A DNA stretch of 37,811 bases from Chloroflexota bacterium. Lineage in GTDB: Bacteria; Chloroflexota; Anaerolineae; Promineifilales; Promineifilaceae. The stretch covers positions 1 to 37,811 of the forward strand of contig JAJRYT010000107.1 in NCBI GenBank assembly GCA_024275635.1, read 5' to 3'. The notes under the pieces are model-generated. The model made no database searches and was not told where the DNA came from. It worked only from the letters and a program-made list of their open reading frames with translations. Below, piece by piece: positions 23,989-31,075 of the stretch (position 1 is its first letter; the number at the start of each line of letters is the position of its first letter). The position numbers and the translations under genes are program-made.

Positions 23989-24579
23989 ATGATTATTCAA
24001 GGCCGCCAGACCATCGCCGCTCACTGTGACCAGGTTTGGGCCGTTTTTATGGAGAGCAACCAGATGCTTCCCGCGATAGCCCCTGATTTCAGGTTGTTAG
24101 AAGTGATCGGCGAGAACCGTTACCGGGGCGTGTTAAACATCGCTGTTGGCCCACTGCGGGGCGCGTATGAAGGGCGCGTAATAGTTTCAGAAGTTGATAC
24201 GCCTGTTGGTTTTCGGGTAGATTTTGTGGGGGAGGGACAGCAGGGAGGGGCAGCGGGATACGGCCGTATCCGCCTCATACCGCACAACCAGACCACCCTC
24301 ATCCAGTACGAAGGCGAAATCGAAGCCGACGGCCAGTTAGCCTCGCTTGCCCCGCGCTTGGTGCAAGCCAATATCAACGCCGTCATCCGGCGATTAATCA
24401 CCGGTGTCGCACGGGCGCTGGGCGTAGAACCGCCGCCACCAACCCGCGCCGCCTCCCCCTGGGAGACGCAGCCGCGCGCCTTCATCGCGGCCGGGCTGCT
24501 AATGGGCGGCGGTCTCATCATCGCTGCCATAATAGGAAAAAAATTGTCGTCCGGCATTGCCAAAGGAAGTGACGCATGA
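23989..24579 (+). CDS. CoxG-like SRPBCC-domain protein
   Basis: A 196-residue protein. Residues 1-150 form a START/SRPBCC-type fold typical of CO dehydrogenase subunit G (PF06240): GRQTIAAHCDQVWAVF, LLEVIGENRYRGVLNIAVGPLRGAYEGRV, TTLIQYEGEIEADGQLASLAPRLVQANI. A Pro-rich linker leads to a C-terminal membrane helix FIAAGLLMGGGLIIAAIIG. CoxG is thought to help anchor or mature molybdenum hydroxylases at the membrane. The longer open frame upstream overlaps phaR, so ATG 23989 is used. It overlaps the SDR gene by 4 bp (ATGA). Confidence 0.85.
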   Translation: MIIQGRQTIAAHCDQVWAVFMESNQMLPAIAPDFRLLEVIGENRYRGVLNIAVGPLRGAYEGRVIVSEVDTPVGFRVDFVGEGQQGGAAGYGRIRLIPHNQTTLIQYEGEIEADGQLASLAPRLVQANINAVIRRLITGVARALGVEPPPPTRAASPWETQPRAFIAAGLLMGGGLIIAAIIGKKLSSGIAKGSDA

Positions 24580-25331
24580 GGTTAGAAAACAAGGCTGTTT
24601 TGATCACCGGCGGCGGTTCTGGGATTGGCCGGGCTGCGGCTCTGGTGATGGCGCGGGAAAGGGCCAGGTTAGCCATTGCCGATATTGACGCAGACGGTGG
24701 ACAGGAAACGGTGCGCCTGGTTCGTGAGCAAGGGGGCGCAGCGGTTTTTGTGGCGACGGATGTTTCCCAGGCGCAAGCGGCAGCCGGGCTAGTAGAGCGG
24801 GTAGTAGCCGAATACGGCCGTCTCGACTGCGCCTTCAACAATGCCGGCATCGAAGGTGAACTAGCCCGTACCGCCGATATCACCGAAGCTGATTTTGATC
24901 GCATTATTGCCGTTAACCTCAAAGGCGTCTGGCTGTGCTTGAAATACGAAATTCAACAAATGCTCCGACAGGGCGGCGGCGCCATCGTTAACACCGCTTC
25001 CGCCGCCGGACTGGTCGGGACGCACAGCATGTCCGTTTACGGAGCCAGCAAGCACGGCGTGGTCGGCTTAACCAAATCAGCGGCGGTGGAATACGCAGGC
25101 AAAGGCATCCGTATCAATGCTGTTTGCCCGTCGGTTATTAATACCCCCATGGCCGACCGCACTTTTGCTAAATTTCCAAAATTTGAGCGGGGGATCAAAA
25201 ACATGAATCCCAGCCACCGCCTGGGCGAAGCAGCCGAGGTTGCCGAAGCCGTCGCCTGGCTTTGTTCCGATGCTGCTTCCTTTGTCACCGGGGCGGCGCT
25301 GCCCATTGATGGCGGCTTTACGGCCCAGTAA
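24576..25331 (+). CDS. Short-chain dehydrogenase/reductase
   Basis: A 251-residue classical SDR. Cofactor loop TGGGSGIG at residues 11-18, DIDADGG after beta 2 suggesting NAD(H) preference, NNAG, and the catalytic Ser with YGASK. The C-terminal CSDAASFVTGAALPIDGG is typical. It oxidises or reduces an alcohol/ketone pair of unknown identity. Being tied by overlaps to coxG and xdhC, its substrate may connect to a molybdo-hydroxylase pathway; acetoacetyl-CoA reductase in PHA synthesis is a weaker alternative. Confidence 0.93.
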   Translation: MRLENKAVLITGGGSGIGRAAALVMARERARLAIADIDADGGQETVRLVREQGGAAVFVATDVSQAQAAAGLVERVVAEYGRLDCAFNNAGIEGELARTADITEADFDRIIAVNLKGVWLCLKYEIQQMLRQGGGAIVNTASAAGLVGTHSMSVYGASKHGVVGLTKSAAVEYAGKGIRINAVCPSVINTPMADRTFAKFPKFERGIKNMNPSHRLGEAAEVAEAVAWLCSDAASFVTGAALPIDGGFTAQ

Positions 25332-26341
25332 TGAAAGACATTCTCCCTGACGTAGACTCCTGGCTGGCGCAGGACGAGGCTGTCGTTTTGGCGACGGTGG
25401 TGCAAACGTGGGGGTCGGCGCCGCGTCAGGCGGGGGCCAAGATGGCTTTTACCGCTGGCGGAGCCATTACCGGCTCGGTAAGCGGCGGCTGTGTAGAAGG
25501 GGCGGTCATCGAAGCGGGGCAGGAGATATTACAAACGGGTCAGGCGCAGCTGCTTCATTTTGGCGTGGCTGACGAGACAGCCTGGGATGTGGGGCTGGCT
25601 TGCGGCGGCACGATTGAGGTGTTTGTGCAGCGGTTAGACACGGCCGTTTACACCTTCCTCCATTCCCTCATCACCCAAAACCGGGGCGGGGCGGCGGCGA
25701 CCATCATTCACGGGCCGGGGCTGGGGCAGACGGCGGCGGTTGATCGAGACGGCCGTACCGCCGGAACCTTGGGCGTGGGCCTGGACAAACTAACCCTTCC
25801 CGCCGCCCAAACCGCTCGCCAATCGGGACGCCTGCCGCTGACCGGTGAGATTGAACTCTTCGTGGACGTCGTTCAACCTGCGCCAACCCTGGTCATGGTC
25901 GGCGGCGTTCATATTGCCATTGCCCTGACCAACCTGGCCAAGACATTGGGCTACCACACGATTGTCGTGGACCCGCGCCGCGCCTTTGGCAGCGAAGCCC
26001 GGTTTCCTCATGTAGATAAATTGATTCAAGCCTGGCCGGAAAAGGCGTTTACGCAGATTGAATTGACGGCGGAAACGGCCGTTGCCCTCCTCACCCATGA
26101 TCCCAAAATTGACGATCCCGCGCTCAAACGCATCCTGCCCAGCCCCGTTTTCTACATCGGCGCGCTGGGCAGTCGCAAAACCCACGCCAAACGGCAGCGG
26201 CGCTTAGGCGAAATGGGGTTTGACGAAGCAGCGATTGCCCGCATTCACGGCCCCATCGGGCTGGATATCGGGGCGCGCTCGCCGGAAGAGATTGCCGTGG
26301 CAATTATGGCCGAGATCGTCAGGGTGAAAAATGAGGCTTAG
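25331..26341 (+). CDS. XdhC/CoxI-family molybdenum cofactor insertion protein
   Basis: A 336-residue two-domain protein. The N-terminal XdhC/CoxI domain reads TWGSAPRQAGAKMAFTAGG and GSVSGGCVEGAV, with both key cysteine-containing segments (the second is LACGGTIEVF). The C-terminal Rossmann domain reads LVMVGGVHIAIALTNLAKTLGYHTIVVDPR and ends YIGALGSRKTHAKR with GPIGLDIGARSPEEIAVAIMAEI. Family members bind Moco, assist its sulfuration and insert it into xanthine dehydrogenase or CO dehydrogenase-type enzymes. The ATG overlaps the SDR stop by one base. No large Mo-hydroxylase subunit is in the window. Confidence 0.92.
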   Translation: MKDILPDVDSWLAQDEAVVLATVVQTWGSAPRQAGAKMAFTAGGAITGSVSGGCVEGAVIEAGQEILQTGQAQLLHFGVADETAWDVGLACGGTIEVFVQRLDTAVYTFLHSLITQNRGGAAATIIHGPGLGQTAAVDRDGRTAGTLGVGLDKLTLPAAQTARQSGRLPLTGEIELFVDVVQPAPTLVMVGGVHIAIALTNLAKTLGYHTIVVDPRRAFGSEARFPHVDKLIQAWPEKAFTQIELTAETAVALLTHDPKIDDPALKRILPSPVFYIGALGSRKTHAKRQRRLGEMGFDEAAIARIHGPIGLDIGARSPEEIAVAIMAEIVRVKNEA

Positions 26342-26347
26342 TTGGGG

Positions 26348-28261
26348 CTACAGCGGAAGGGAGTAAGGAACGGGTTTTTCGTTTTCTATCAGGAAGGCTT
26401 CGCGCCATTTGCGGACTGAGTTGATGAGCCAGAGGCGTTGGCTGCGGTCTAAATCCGCCTTGGTTATGACCCGTTCCTGAATTTGCCCTTGCGCCAGCAG
26501 TTCCCCCCGAAATGTTCCCGCCAGCAGCCCGCTCTCGATGGGCGGCGTCCACAATTGACCGTCTAATGCCACAACGATGTTGGCTGTCGTCGCTTCGGTG
26601 ATTTCGCCGCGCTCATTCCAGAGAATCACTTCATCGCAGTCGGGACGGCCGTTCCGCGCTTGCTCATATACCTGCCGCTGTGTCGTCTTGTGGTACAGCC
26701 AGATATCCCCCGAATTCACCGGTGCAGATGCCAACCCAACGCGCACCGGTACGGGCCAAGCGCCCTGGCTCAGGGGGATTGACTCTACGGTTATCGCGCC
26801 ATCCTGAGCGATGAGCAGGCGGATTTTTTTTGATGATTGATGATTGATGATTGATGATTGATGATTGATGATTGATGATTGAGCGGCTCTTAATCTTTGA
26901 TCTTCAATCATCAATCTTTCATACACGGCCGTTTCATCTACCGCCCGTCCAAAATATTCCGCCGACTCCCGCAGTCGGTTCAGATGCGCCCCCAGCAGGA
27001 AATAGCCCGCCCCCGGCTGCCACAACAGCGATTCCAACAGGGCGAAAGAGGGCCGTTTCTGCGTTAATACTTTTGTTTTCACCCGACACTCTTCATACTC
27101 TTCGGCCGCGTCCGAATCCCAGACAATGCCGCTGCCCACGCCATAATCGGCCGTGCCCGTCAGTTTATCCACGATCACCGTGCGGATCGCCACATTAAAT
27201 TGCGCTCGCCGTTCCGGCGTAATGAACCCGATCGCCCCGGTGTAGACGCCGCGCGGTTCCGGCTCCAGTTCGTTGATGATTTGCATCGTTCGCACTTTGG
27301 GCGCGCCGGTGATGGAAGCGCAGGGGAACATTTTTGCCAGGATGTCGGCCAGCGGCGCCTGGGTGCGCGCCGTCACAGTGGAAGTCATTTGCAGCAGCGT
27401 AGGATACCGTTCCACCTTGAACAAGCGGGGGACTTGCACGCTGCCGATTTCGGCTACACGCCCCATGTCGTTGCGGATCATGTCCACAATCATCACATTT
27501 TCGGCCCGATTTTTCTCGGAGTGATGCAGCCAGGAGATGTTGGTTTTGTCCTCGGCTAACGTGCGCCCGCGCACGGCTGTTCCCTTCATCGGTTTGCTCA
27601 ACAACCGATCCTCATCCAGCCGGAAAAATAACTCCGGCGACGCCGAGCAGATGGCGTGGCGGCCTGTGTCCACGTAAGCCGTGTACGCCGCCTGCTGCGC
27701 GGCCGTCAAATCGGCGAACAGGGCCAGCTGCTCTCCGGTGAATTCAGTTCGCAAATGGTAGGTGTAATTGACCTGGTAGGTGTATCCGGCGGCAATCTGT
27801 TCTTTAATGCGGGCAATGGCGGATAAGTACGCTTCACGGGTGACGGAGGGGCGCCATTGGCCTAACTGGTAATTGGTAATTGGTGATTGGTGATTGGTGA
27901 TTGGTAACTGGTGATTGGTGATTGGTAATTGGTGATTGGTAACTGGTAATTGGTAATTGGTAACTGGTAATTGGTGATTGGTAACTGGTAATTGGTGATT
28001 GGTGATTGGTTGTTGGTAGAGGCCGAACCAAAGGAGGGGCAGGTCGTCCATTGGCGGATGAACGGCTAAATCAAAGGCGGCGGCGGCTTCGTAGGCAATG
28101 AATCCGGCGGCGTAAAGGCCCTGGGCGACGGCCGTATCTACCGCCCTCAGCGCCGGCATGACATCTGGGGGGTGAACGGCCGTGATCACCCTGACCGGCT
28201 CTTCAAACGTCAACCACCGCCTCCCATCCTGCAAAATCACCCTGCCCAACATAAACCGCAA
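26348..28261 (-). CDS. Fused aminodeoxychorismate synthase component I / aminodeoxychorismate lyase (PabB-PabC)
   Basis: A 637-residue fusion for p-aminobenzoate synthesis in the folate pathway. The PabB half shows AAGFIAYEAAAAFD, AGYTYQVNYT, KPMKGTAVRGRTLAED, SEKNRAENVMIVDMIRNDMG, FPCASITGAPKVRTM and GVYTGAIGF. The PabC half shows PDCDEVILWNERGEITEATTANIVV and SGLLAGTFRGELLAQG. Two repeat-coded inserts interrupt it, both open: about residues 84-132 (heptapeptides like QLPVTNH) between the N-terminal part and the chorismate-binding core, and a shorter SSIINHQ repeat between the two enzymes. Both are at expected linkers, so activity may be retained. Confidence 0.93.
   Translation of the reverse strand: MRFMLGRVILQDGRRWLTFEEPVRVITAVHPPDVMPALRAVDTAVAQGLYAAGFIAYEAAAAFDLAVHPPMDDLPLLWFGLYQQPITNHQLPVTNHQLPVTNYQLPVTNHQLPITNHQLPITNHQSPITNYQLGQWRPSVTREAYLSAIARIKEQIAAGYTYQVNYTYHLRTEFTGEQLALFADLTAAQQAAYTAYVDTGRHAICSASPELFFRLDEDRLLSKPMKGTAVRGRTLAEDKTNISWLHHSEKNRAENVMIVDMIRNDMGRVAEIGSVQVPRLFKVERYPTLLQMTSTVTARTQAPLADILAKMFPCASITGAPKVRTMQIINELEPEPRGVYTGAIGFITPERRAQFNVAIRTVIVDKLTGTADYGVGSGIVWDSDAAEEYEECRVKTKVLTQKRPSFALLESLLWQPGAGYFLLGAHLNRLRESAEYFGRAVDETAVYERLMIEDQRLRAAQSSIINHQSSIINHQSSKKIRLLIAQDGAITVESIPLSQGAWPVPVRVGLASAPVNSGDIWLYHKTTQRQVYEQARNGRPDCDEVILWNERGEITEATTANIVVALDGQLWTPPIESGLLAGTFRGELLAQGQIQERVITKADLDRSQRLWLINSVRKWREAFLIENEKPVPYSLPL
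26831..26882. repeat. Heptanucleotide tandem repeat (TGATGAT)7 in the PabB-PabC linker
   Basis: Seven exact 7-bp units follow an 8-base T run. Read on the minus strand in frame they give SSIINHQ, since three units equal seven codons. Change by one unit would shift the frame of the PabC half. Confidence 0.95.
27866..28012. repeat. Heptanucleotide repeat (GGTRAYT)n, about 21 units, inside pabBC
   Basis: About 147 bp of 7-bp units of types GGTGATT, GGTAATT and GGTAACT. Its length is a multiple of both 7 and 3, so the frame stays open, giving heptapeptides such as QLPVTNH, QLPITNH and QSPITNY. It lies where ordinary PabB has a short surface linker before its conserved core. Confidence 0.95.
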
Positions 28262-28265
28262 TACC

Positions 28266-28300
28266 CCCTCTCATCCCTCATTCCTCATCCCTCATTCACA
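28266..28300. repeat. CTCATCC/CTCATTC heptamer repeat between proC and pabBC
   Basis: Four to five 7-bp units (CTCATCC, CTCATTC) fill the 34-bp gap between the proC stop and the pabBC start on the minus strand. The same units occur in the htpG leader. Confidence 0.8.
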
Positions 28301-29135
28301 CATTCGGCCCCTTATACGCCTGGCCCTGTCCCAGCGAGATAGACCGCTGGAACGCCGCCCAGATGCCGCGCGAGATCACCGTGCGCAGGCCGCCCTTTTC
28401 CATGTGATACAGCGCCTCGGCCGTCGTGCCGCCCGGCGATGTCACCTGGTTGCGTAATTCGGCCACGTGCTTGCCTGAGCGCTCGGCAAATTCTACCGAG
28501 CCGCGCATTGTTTGGACGACAAGCCGCGTGGCTACATGGCGCGAAAAGCCCATGTGAACCCCGGCGTCAATCATCGCTTCCATCATCATAAACACATAGC
28601 CGGGGCCGGAGCCGCTCAACGCCGTCGCCATATCCAGGTAAATCTCCTCATCCACGTGGACTTCTTCCCCCAGGGAACCGAGAATCGCCTGCGCCTGCTG
28701 TTTGTGCAGGTCGCTTACTTCCTCCGTCGCCGTCCACACCGTGATCCCCTGGCCGATTTGGGCCGGGGTGTTGGGCATCGCTCGCACAACGGCCGCGTGG
28801 GCTGTGCCATCGGCCAATGTTTTGATAGGCGTTCCGGCGATGATGGAAAGCAGCAAATCCTGGCGGCGCAGTTGGCCGCGTATGCTGGGCATGACCACAG
28901 GAAGCGACTGCGGTTTAATAGATAAAACCACAACCTGCCCTTTCTCGGCCGCTTCCGCGTTATCCGCTGTCACGTGGATGCCGTGCCGGGTTTGTAAATC
29001 ATCCAACCGTTTTTGCCAGGGATCGGCGACAATGATTTGGTCTACCTTCACTACTTTTTGGGCTAACAGGCCGCGAATCATCGCTTCGCCCATGACGCCG
29101 CCGCCGATAAAAGCGATGGTTTGATTGTTGAACAT
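28296..29135 (-). CDS. proC: Pyrroline-5-carboxylate reductase
   Basis: A 279-residue enzyme of the last step of proline synthesis, reducing pyrroline-5-carboxylate with NAD(P)H. The Rossmann start IAFIGGGVMGEAMIRGLL, the segment VVLSIKPQSLPVVM, RAMPNTPAQIGQGITVW and the C-terminal LSGSGPGYVFMMMEAMIDAGVHMGFSR with TSPGGTTAEAL are diagnostic. The GAGGTAAC site precedes ATG 29135; a frame start nine codons further up is less likely. It follows the enolase-superfamily gene by 4 bp in one operon. Confidence 0.96.
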   Translation of the reverse strand: MFNNQTIAFIGGGVMGEAMIRGLLAQKVVKVDQIIVADPWQKRLDDLQTRHGIHVTADNAEAAEKGQVVVLSIKPQSLPVVMPSIRGQLRRQDLLLSIIAGTPIKTLADGTAHAAVVRAMPNTPAQIGQGITVWTATEEVSDLHKQQAQAILGSLGEEVHVDEEIYLDMATALSGSGPGYVFMMMEAMIDAGVHMGFSRHVATRLVVQTMRGSVEFAERSGKHVAELRNQVTSPGGTTAEALYHMEKGGLRTVISRGIWAAFQRSISLGQGQAYKGPNV

Positions 29136-29139
29136 GATG

Positions 29140-30276
29140 TTACCTCGTCTTGTCTTGCGCAAACGTTTCTTTTTTCAATGTGACTTCGGCCAGCCGCGCC
29201 TTATCCACCTCAATACCCAGGCCAGGGCCGGTGGGGACGGTCATGGCGCTGTCTTCGCTGTTGAGGAAGAACGGCGTGGCAATGTCGTGGTCGTAATAGC
29301 GGGAGGTGGCCGAAATGTCGCCAGGCAGGGTGATGCCGGGCAGGGCGGCCAGGGCCAACTGCGCCGCCCGGCCCACACCGGTTTCTAACATACCGCCAAC
29401 CCATACACCAATGCCCGCCGCCCGGCCTAAATCATGAATTTGCCGCGCTTCGGTCCAGCCGCTGACGCGGGTGGGTTTGATGTTGATGATGTCGCAGGCG
29501 TTCAGGGCCAGGGCCAGGCGCGTGTCGCCGGTGGAATGGATGCTTTCGTCCAGGCACAGGGGCGTTTTGATTTGGGGCTGTAACCGGCTGTGGTCGTAAA
29601 TGTCGGTATAGCCCAGCGGCTGTTCGATCATGAGTAAATCCAGGTCGTCCATGGCCTGGAAGAGGGGGGCGTCGTCGAGCCGGTAAGCGGAGTTGGCGTC
29701 GAGCATGATGGGGATGCCGGGAAACGCTTCGCGGGCGGCGCGGGCCAGGTCGAGGTCACGGCCGGGTTTGATTTTGAGTTTGATACGGCCGTATCCTTCC
29801 CCCAAGCGTTTCTCAATCACGGCCAGCGTATCTTGAATCGTCGGCTGGATGCCGATGCTGACGCCGACCTTGACCCGCGCTTTTGGCCCTTCCGGGTAAG
29901 GCCCGGCCAGCTTTTGAGCGAAAGAGAGTCCATCCCGCTGCGCCGTGATGTCCCAGGCGGCCTGGTCAACCGCCGCTTTTGCCAGCGGATGGCCGCGCAC
30001 AGAAGACATCCAGCCCACCACATCTTCCGGTTCCTGTAAATTTTTACCCAGGATGGCGGGAATGAGGAAGTCGGTGAGGATATGCCAGGCGGTGACGGCC
30101 GTTTCATAACTGTAGCCGGGATCATTCGTGGCCACACATTCGCCCCAACCGGACAACCCTTCACTGTGCAGCGTCAAAATGAGACAATCGCGCTGTAACT
30201 GCGTGCCAAAACTGGTGCCGAAAGGGGCAACCAGCGGCATACTGATGTAATACAGGTCAACACGTTCAATATTCAT
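29140..30276 (-). CDS. Enolase-superfamily o-succinylbenzoate synthase / N-acylamino-acid racemase-like enzyme
   Basis: A 378-residue enolase-superfamily protein beginning MNIERVDLYYISMPLVAPFGTSFG. The catalytic residues of the MenC/NAAAR group are visible: the KxK pair in GRIKLKIKPGRD, metal ligands in IMLDANSAYR, LLMIEQPLGYTD and LCLDESIHS, and the second-side lysine in IINIKPTRVSGW, with GGMLETGVGRAAQLALAALPG near the end. It may make o-succinylbenzoate for menaquinone or racemise N-acyl amino acids; no other men gene is near, and the proC neighbour slightly favours an amino-acid role. An upstream frame extension runs through a transposon-type palindrome and is rejected. Confidence 0.87.
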   Translation of the reverse strand: MNIERVDLYYISMPLVAPFGTSFGTQLQRDCLILTLHSEGLSGWGECVATNDPGYSYETAVTAWHILTDFLIPAILGKNLQEPEDVVGWMSSVRGHPLAKAAVDQAAWDITAQRDGLSFAQKLAGPYPEGPKARVKVGVSIGIQPTIQDTLAVIEKRLGEGYGRIKLKIKPGRDLDLARAAREAFPGIPIMLDANSAYRLDDAPLFQAMDDLDLLMIEQPLGYTDIYDHSRLQPQIKTPLCLDESIHSTGDTRLALALNACDIINIKPTRVSGWTEARQIHDLGRAAGIGVWVGGMLETGVGRAAQLALAALPGITLPGDISATSRYYDHDIATPFFLNSEDSAMTVPTGPGLGIEVDKARLAEVTLKKETFAQDKTR

Positions 30277-30325
30277 GCCGCCTATTGTATAAGAGGCGGG
30301 CCGGTTCACCAATTTCTGCGGGGGC

Positions 30326-30359
30326 AGACCTGCGAGGTTTCCGGAAACCTCGCAGGTCT
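30326..30359. repeat. REP-type palindrome copy 1 (AGACCTGCGAGGTTT family)
   Basis: A perfect 34-bp palindrome with central CCGG, in the gap between the copper-chaperone stop and the enolase-superfamily start. Confidence 0.95.
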
Positions 30360-30382
30360 CAGACACATACCAATTTCTGTAT

Positions 30383-30847
30383 TCATTGTGCGGAGTCGCG
30401 GATGTCGGCCGTTACTTGCATCTCGCCGGCGTTGGCAAAGACCAGGGTGATTGGGTAGCTGTCGCCGAGGGCGAAAGCGGCCGTCTTGCCCAGGCACATC
30501 ACATGCATCCCGCCGGCCTTGAGTTCTACCGTTTCCCCGGCCGGCACAGTAATTTGGCCGCCATCAACCGGCCGCATCCCCATTACGTCATTCTCTTTCA
30601 TGTACATCTCGTGCAGTTCGGCCGCGGCGCAGGCGTCAGTGCGGACTTCAAGCAAGGCGTCATCTTCGGCGCTGTTGTTTACCAGCTTCATATAAAAAGC
30701 GCCGTTTTGCGCCGCCGCGGGCGAGTTACGCCCCCACACGTTTTGGACTTCGAGTTTGCCGGGCGCTTCTGGCGGCGATGCGGTGCAGGCGGCCAACAAG
30801 ATGAACGCCAGCGACAAGATAAGCGTCAAGTTTTTTCCATGTTTCAT
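30383..30847 (-). CDS. PCu(A)C-type periplasmic copper chaperone lipoprotein
   Basis: A 154-residue exported protein. A lipoprotein signal ends ILLAAC21. The copper motif of the family is present: HEM at 79-81, a Met cluster to M91 (DVMGM), and HVM at 115-117 within AGGMHVMCLG. It delivers Cu(I) to the CuA site of cytochrome oxidases outside the membrane. AGGAG precedes ATG 30847. No oxidase gene lies nearby. A palindrome of the transposase-associated family lies 24 bp after its stop. Confidence 0.92.
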   Translation of the reverse strand: MKHGKNLTLILSLAFILLAACTASPPEAPGKLEVQNVWGRNSPAAAQNGAFYMKLVNNSAEDDALLEVRTDACAAAELHEMYMKENDVMGMRPVDGGQITVPAGETVELKAGGMHVMCLGKTAAFALGDSYPITLVFANAGEMQVTADIRDSAQ

Positions 30848-30980
30848 GCTTCTACTCCTTTTTTGTTGTTTGTAAGAGAATGGCTCCGGTACATTTGAGG
30901 GGGTGTTGTGTGGCGAGTTGTTAATATCACAAAATATAACGTAAATTAACATACACGTCGGGATTAGTCAAGATGAGAGC

Positions 30981-31013
30981 AGACCTGCGAGGTTTTGGAA
31001 ACCTCGCAGGTCT
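30981..31013. repeat. REP-type palindrome copy 2
   Basis: A 33-bp palindrome, extendable by GC/GC outside, 62 bp upstream of the restriction-modification ATG. An in-frame TTG inside it could extend that gene, but the ATG with its GGAAAGAGAG site is far better. Confidence 0.95.
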
Positions 31014-31075
31014 GCAAGTCTAACGCTATAATTGCCCCGTCTCGTTCGCTCAATCTACAAGGAAAGAGAGTCGCT

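Noticed and set aside
27866..28012. CRISPR array
   Set aside because: The units are 7 bp with no spacers and are read in frame inside pabBC; it is a tandem repeat.
30277..30366. 30-residue N-terminal extension of the enolase-superfamily protein
   Set aside because: The added codons read through a palindrome copy (CEVSGNLAG); family proteins start at MNIERV.
30995..31075. Upstream TTG start for the restriction-modification protein
   Set aside because: It lies inside a mobile palindrome; ATG 31076 has a ribosome site and starts the conserved sequence.
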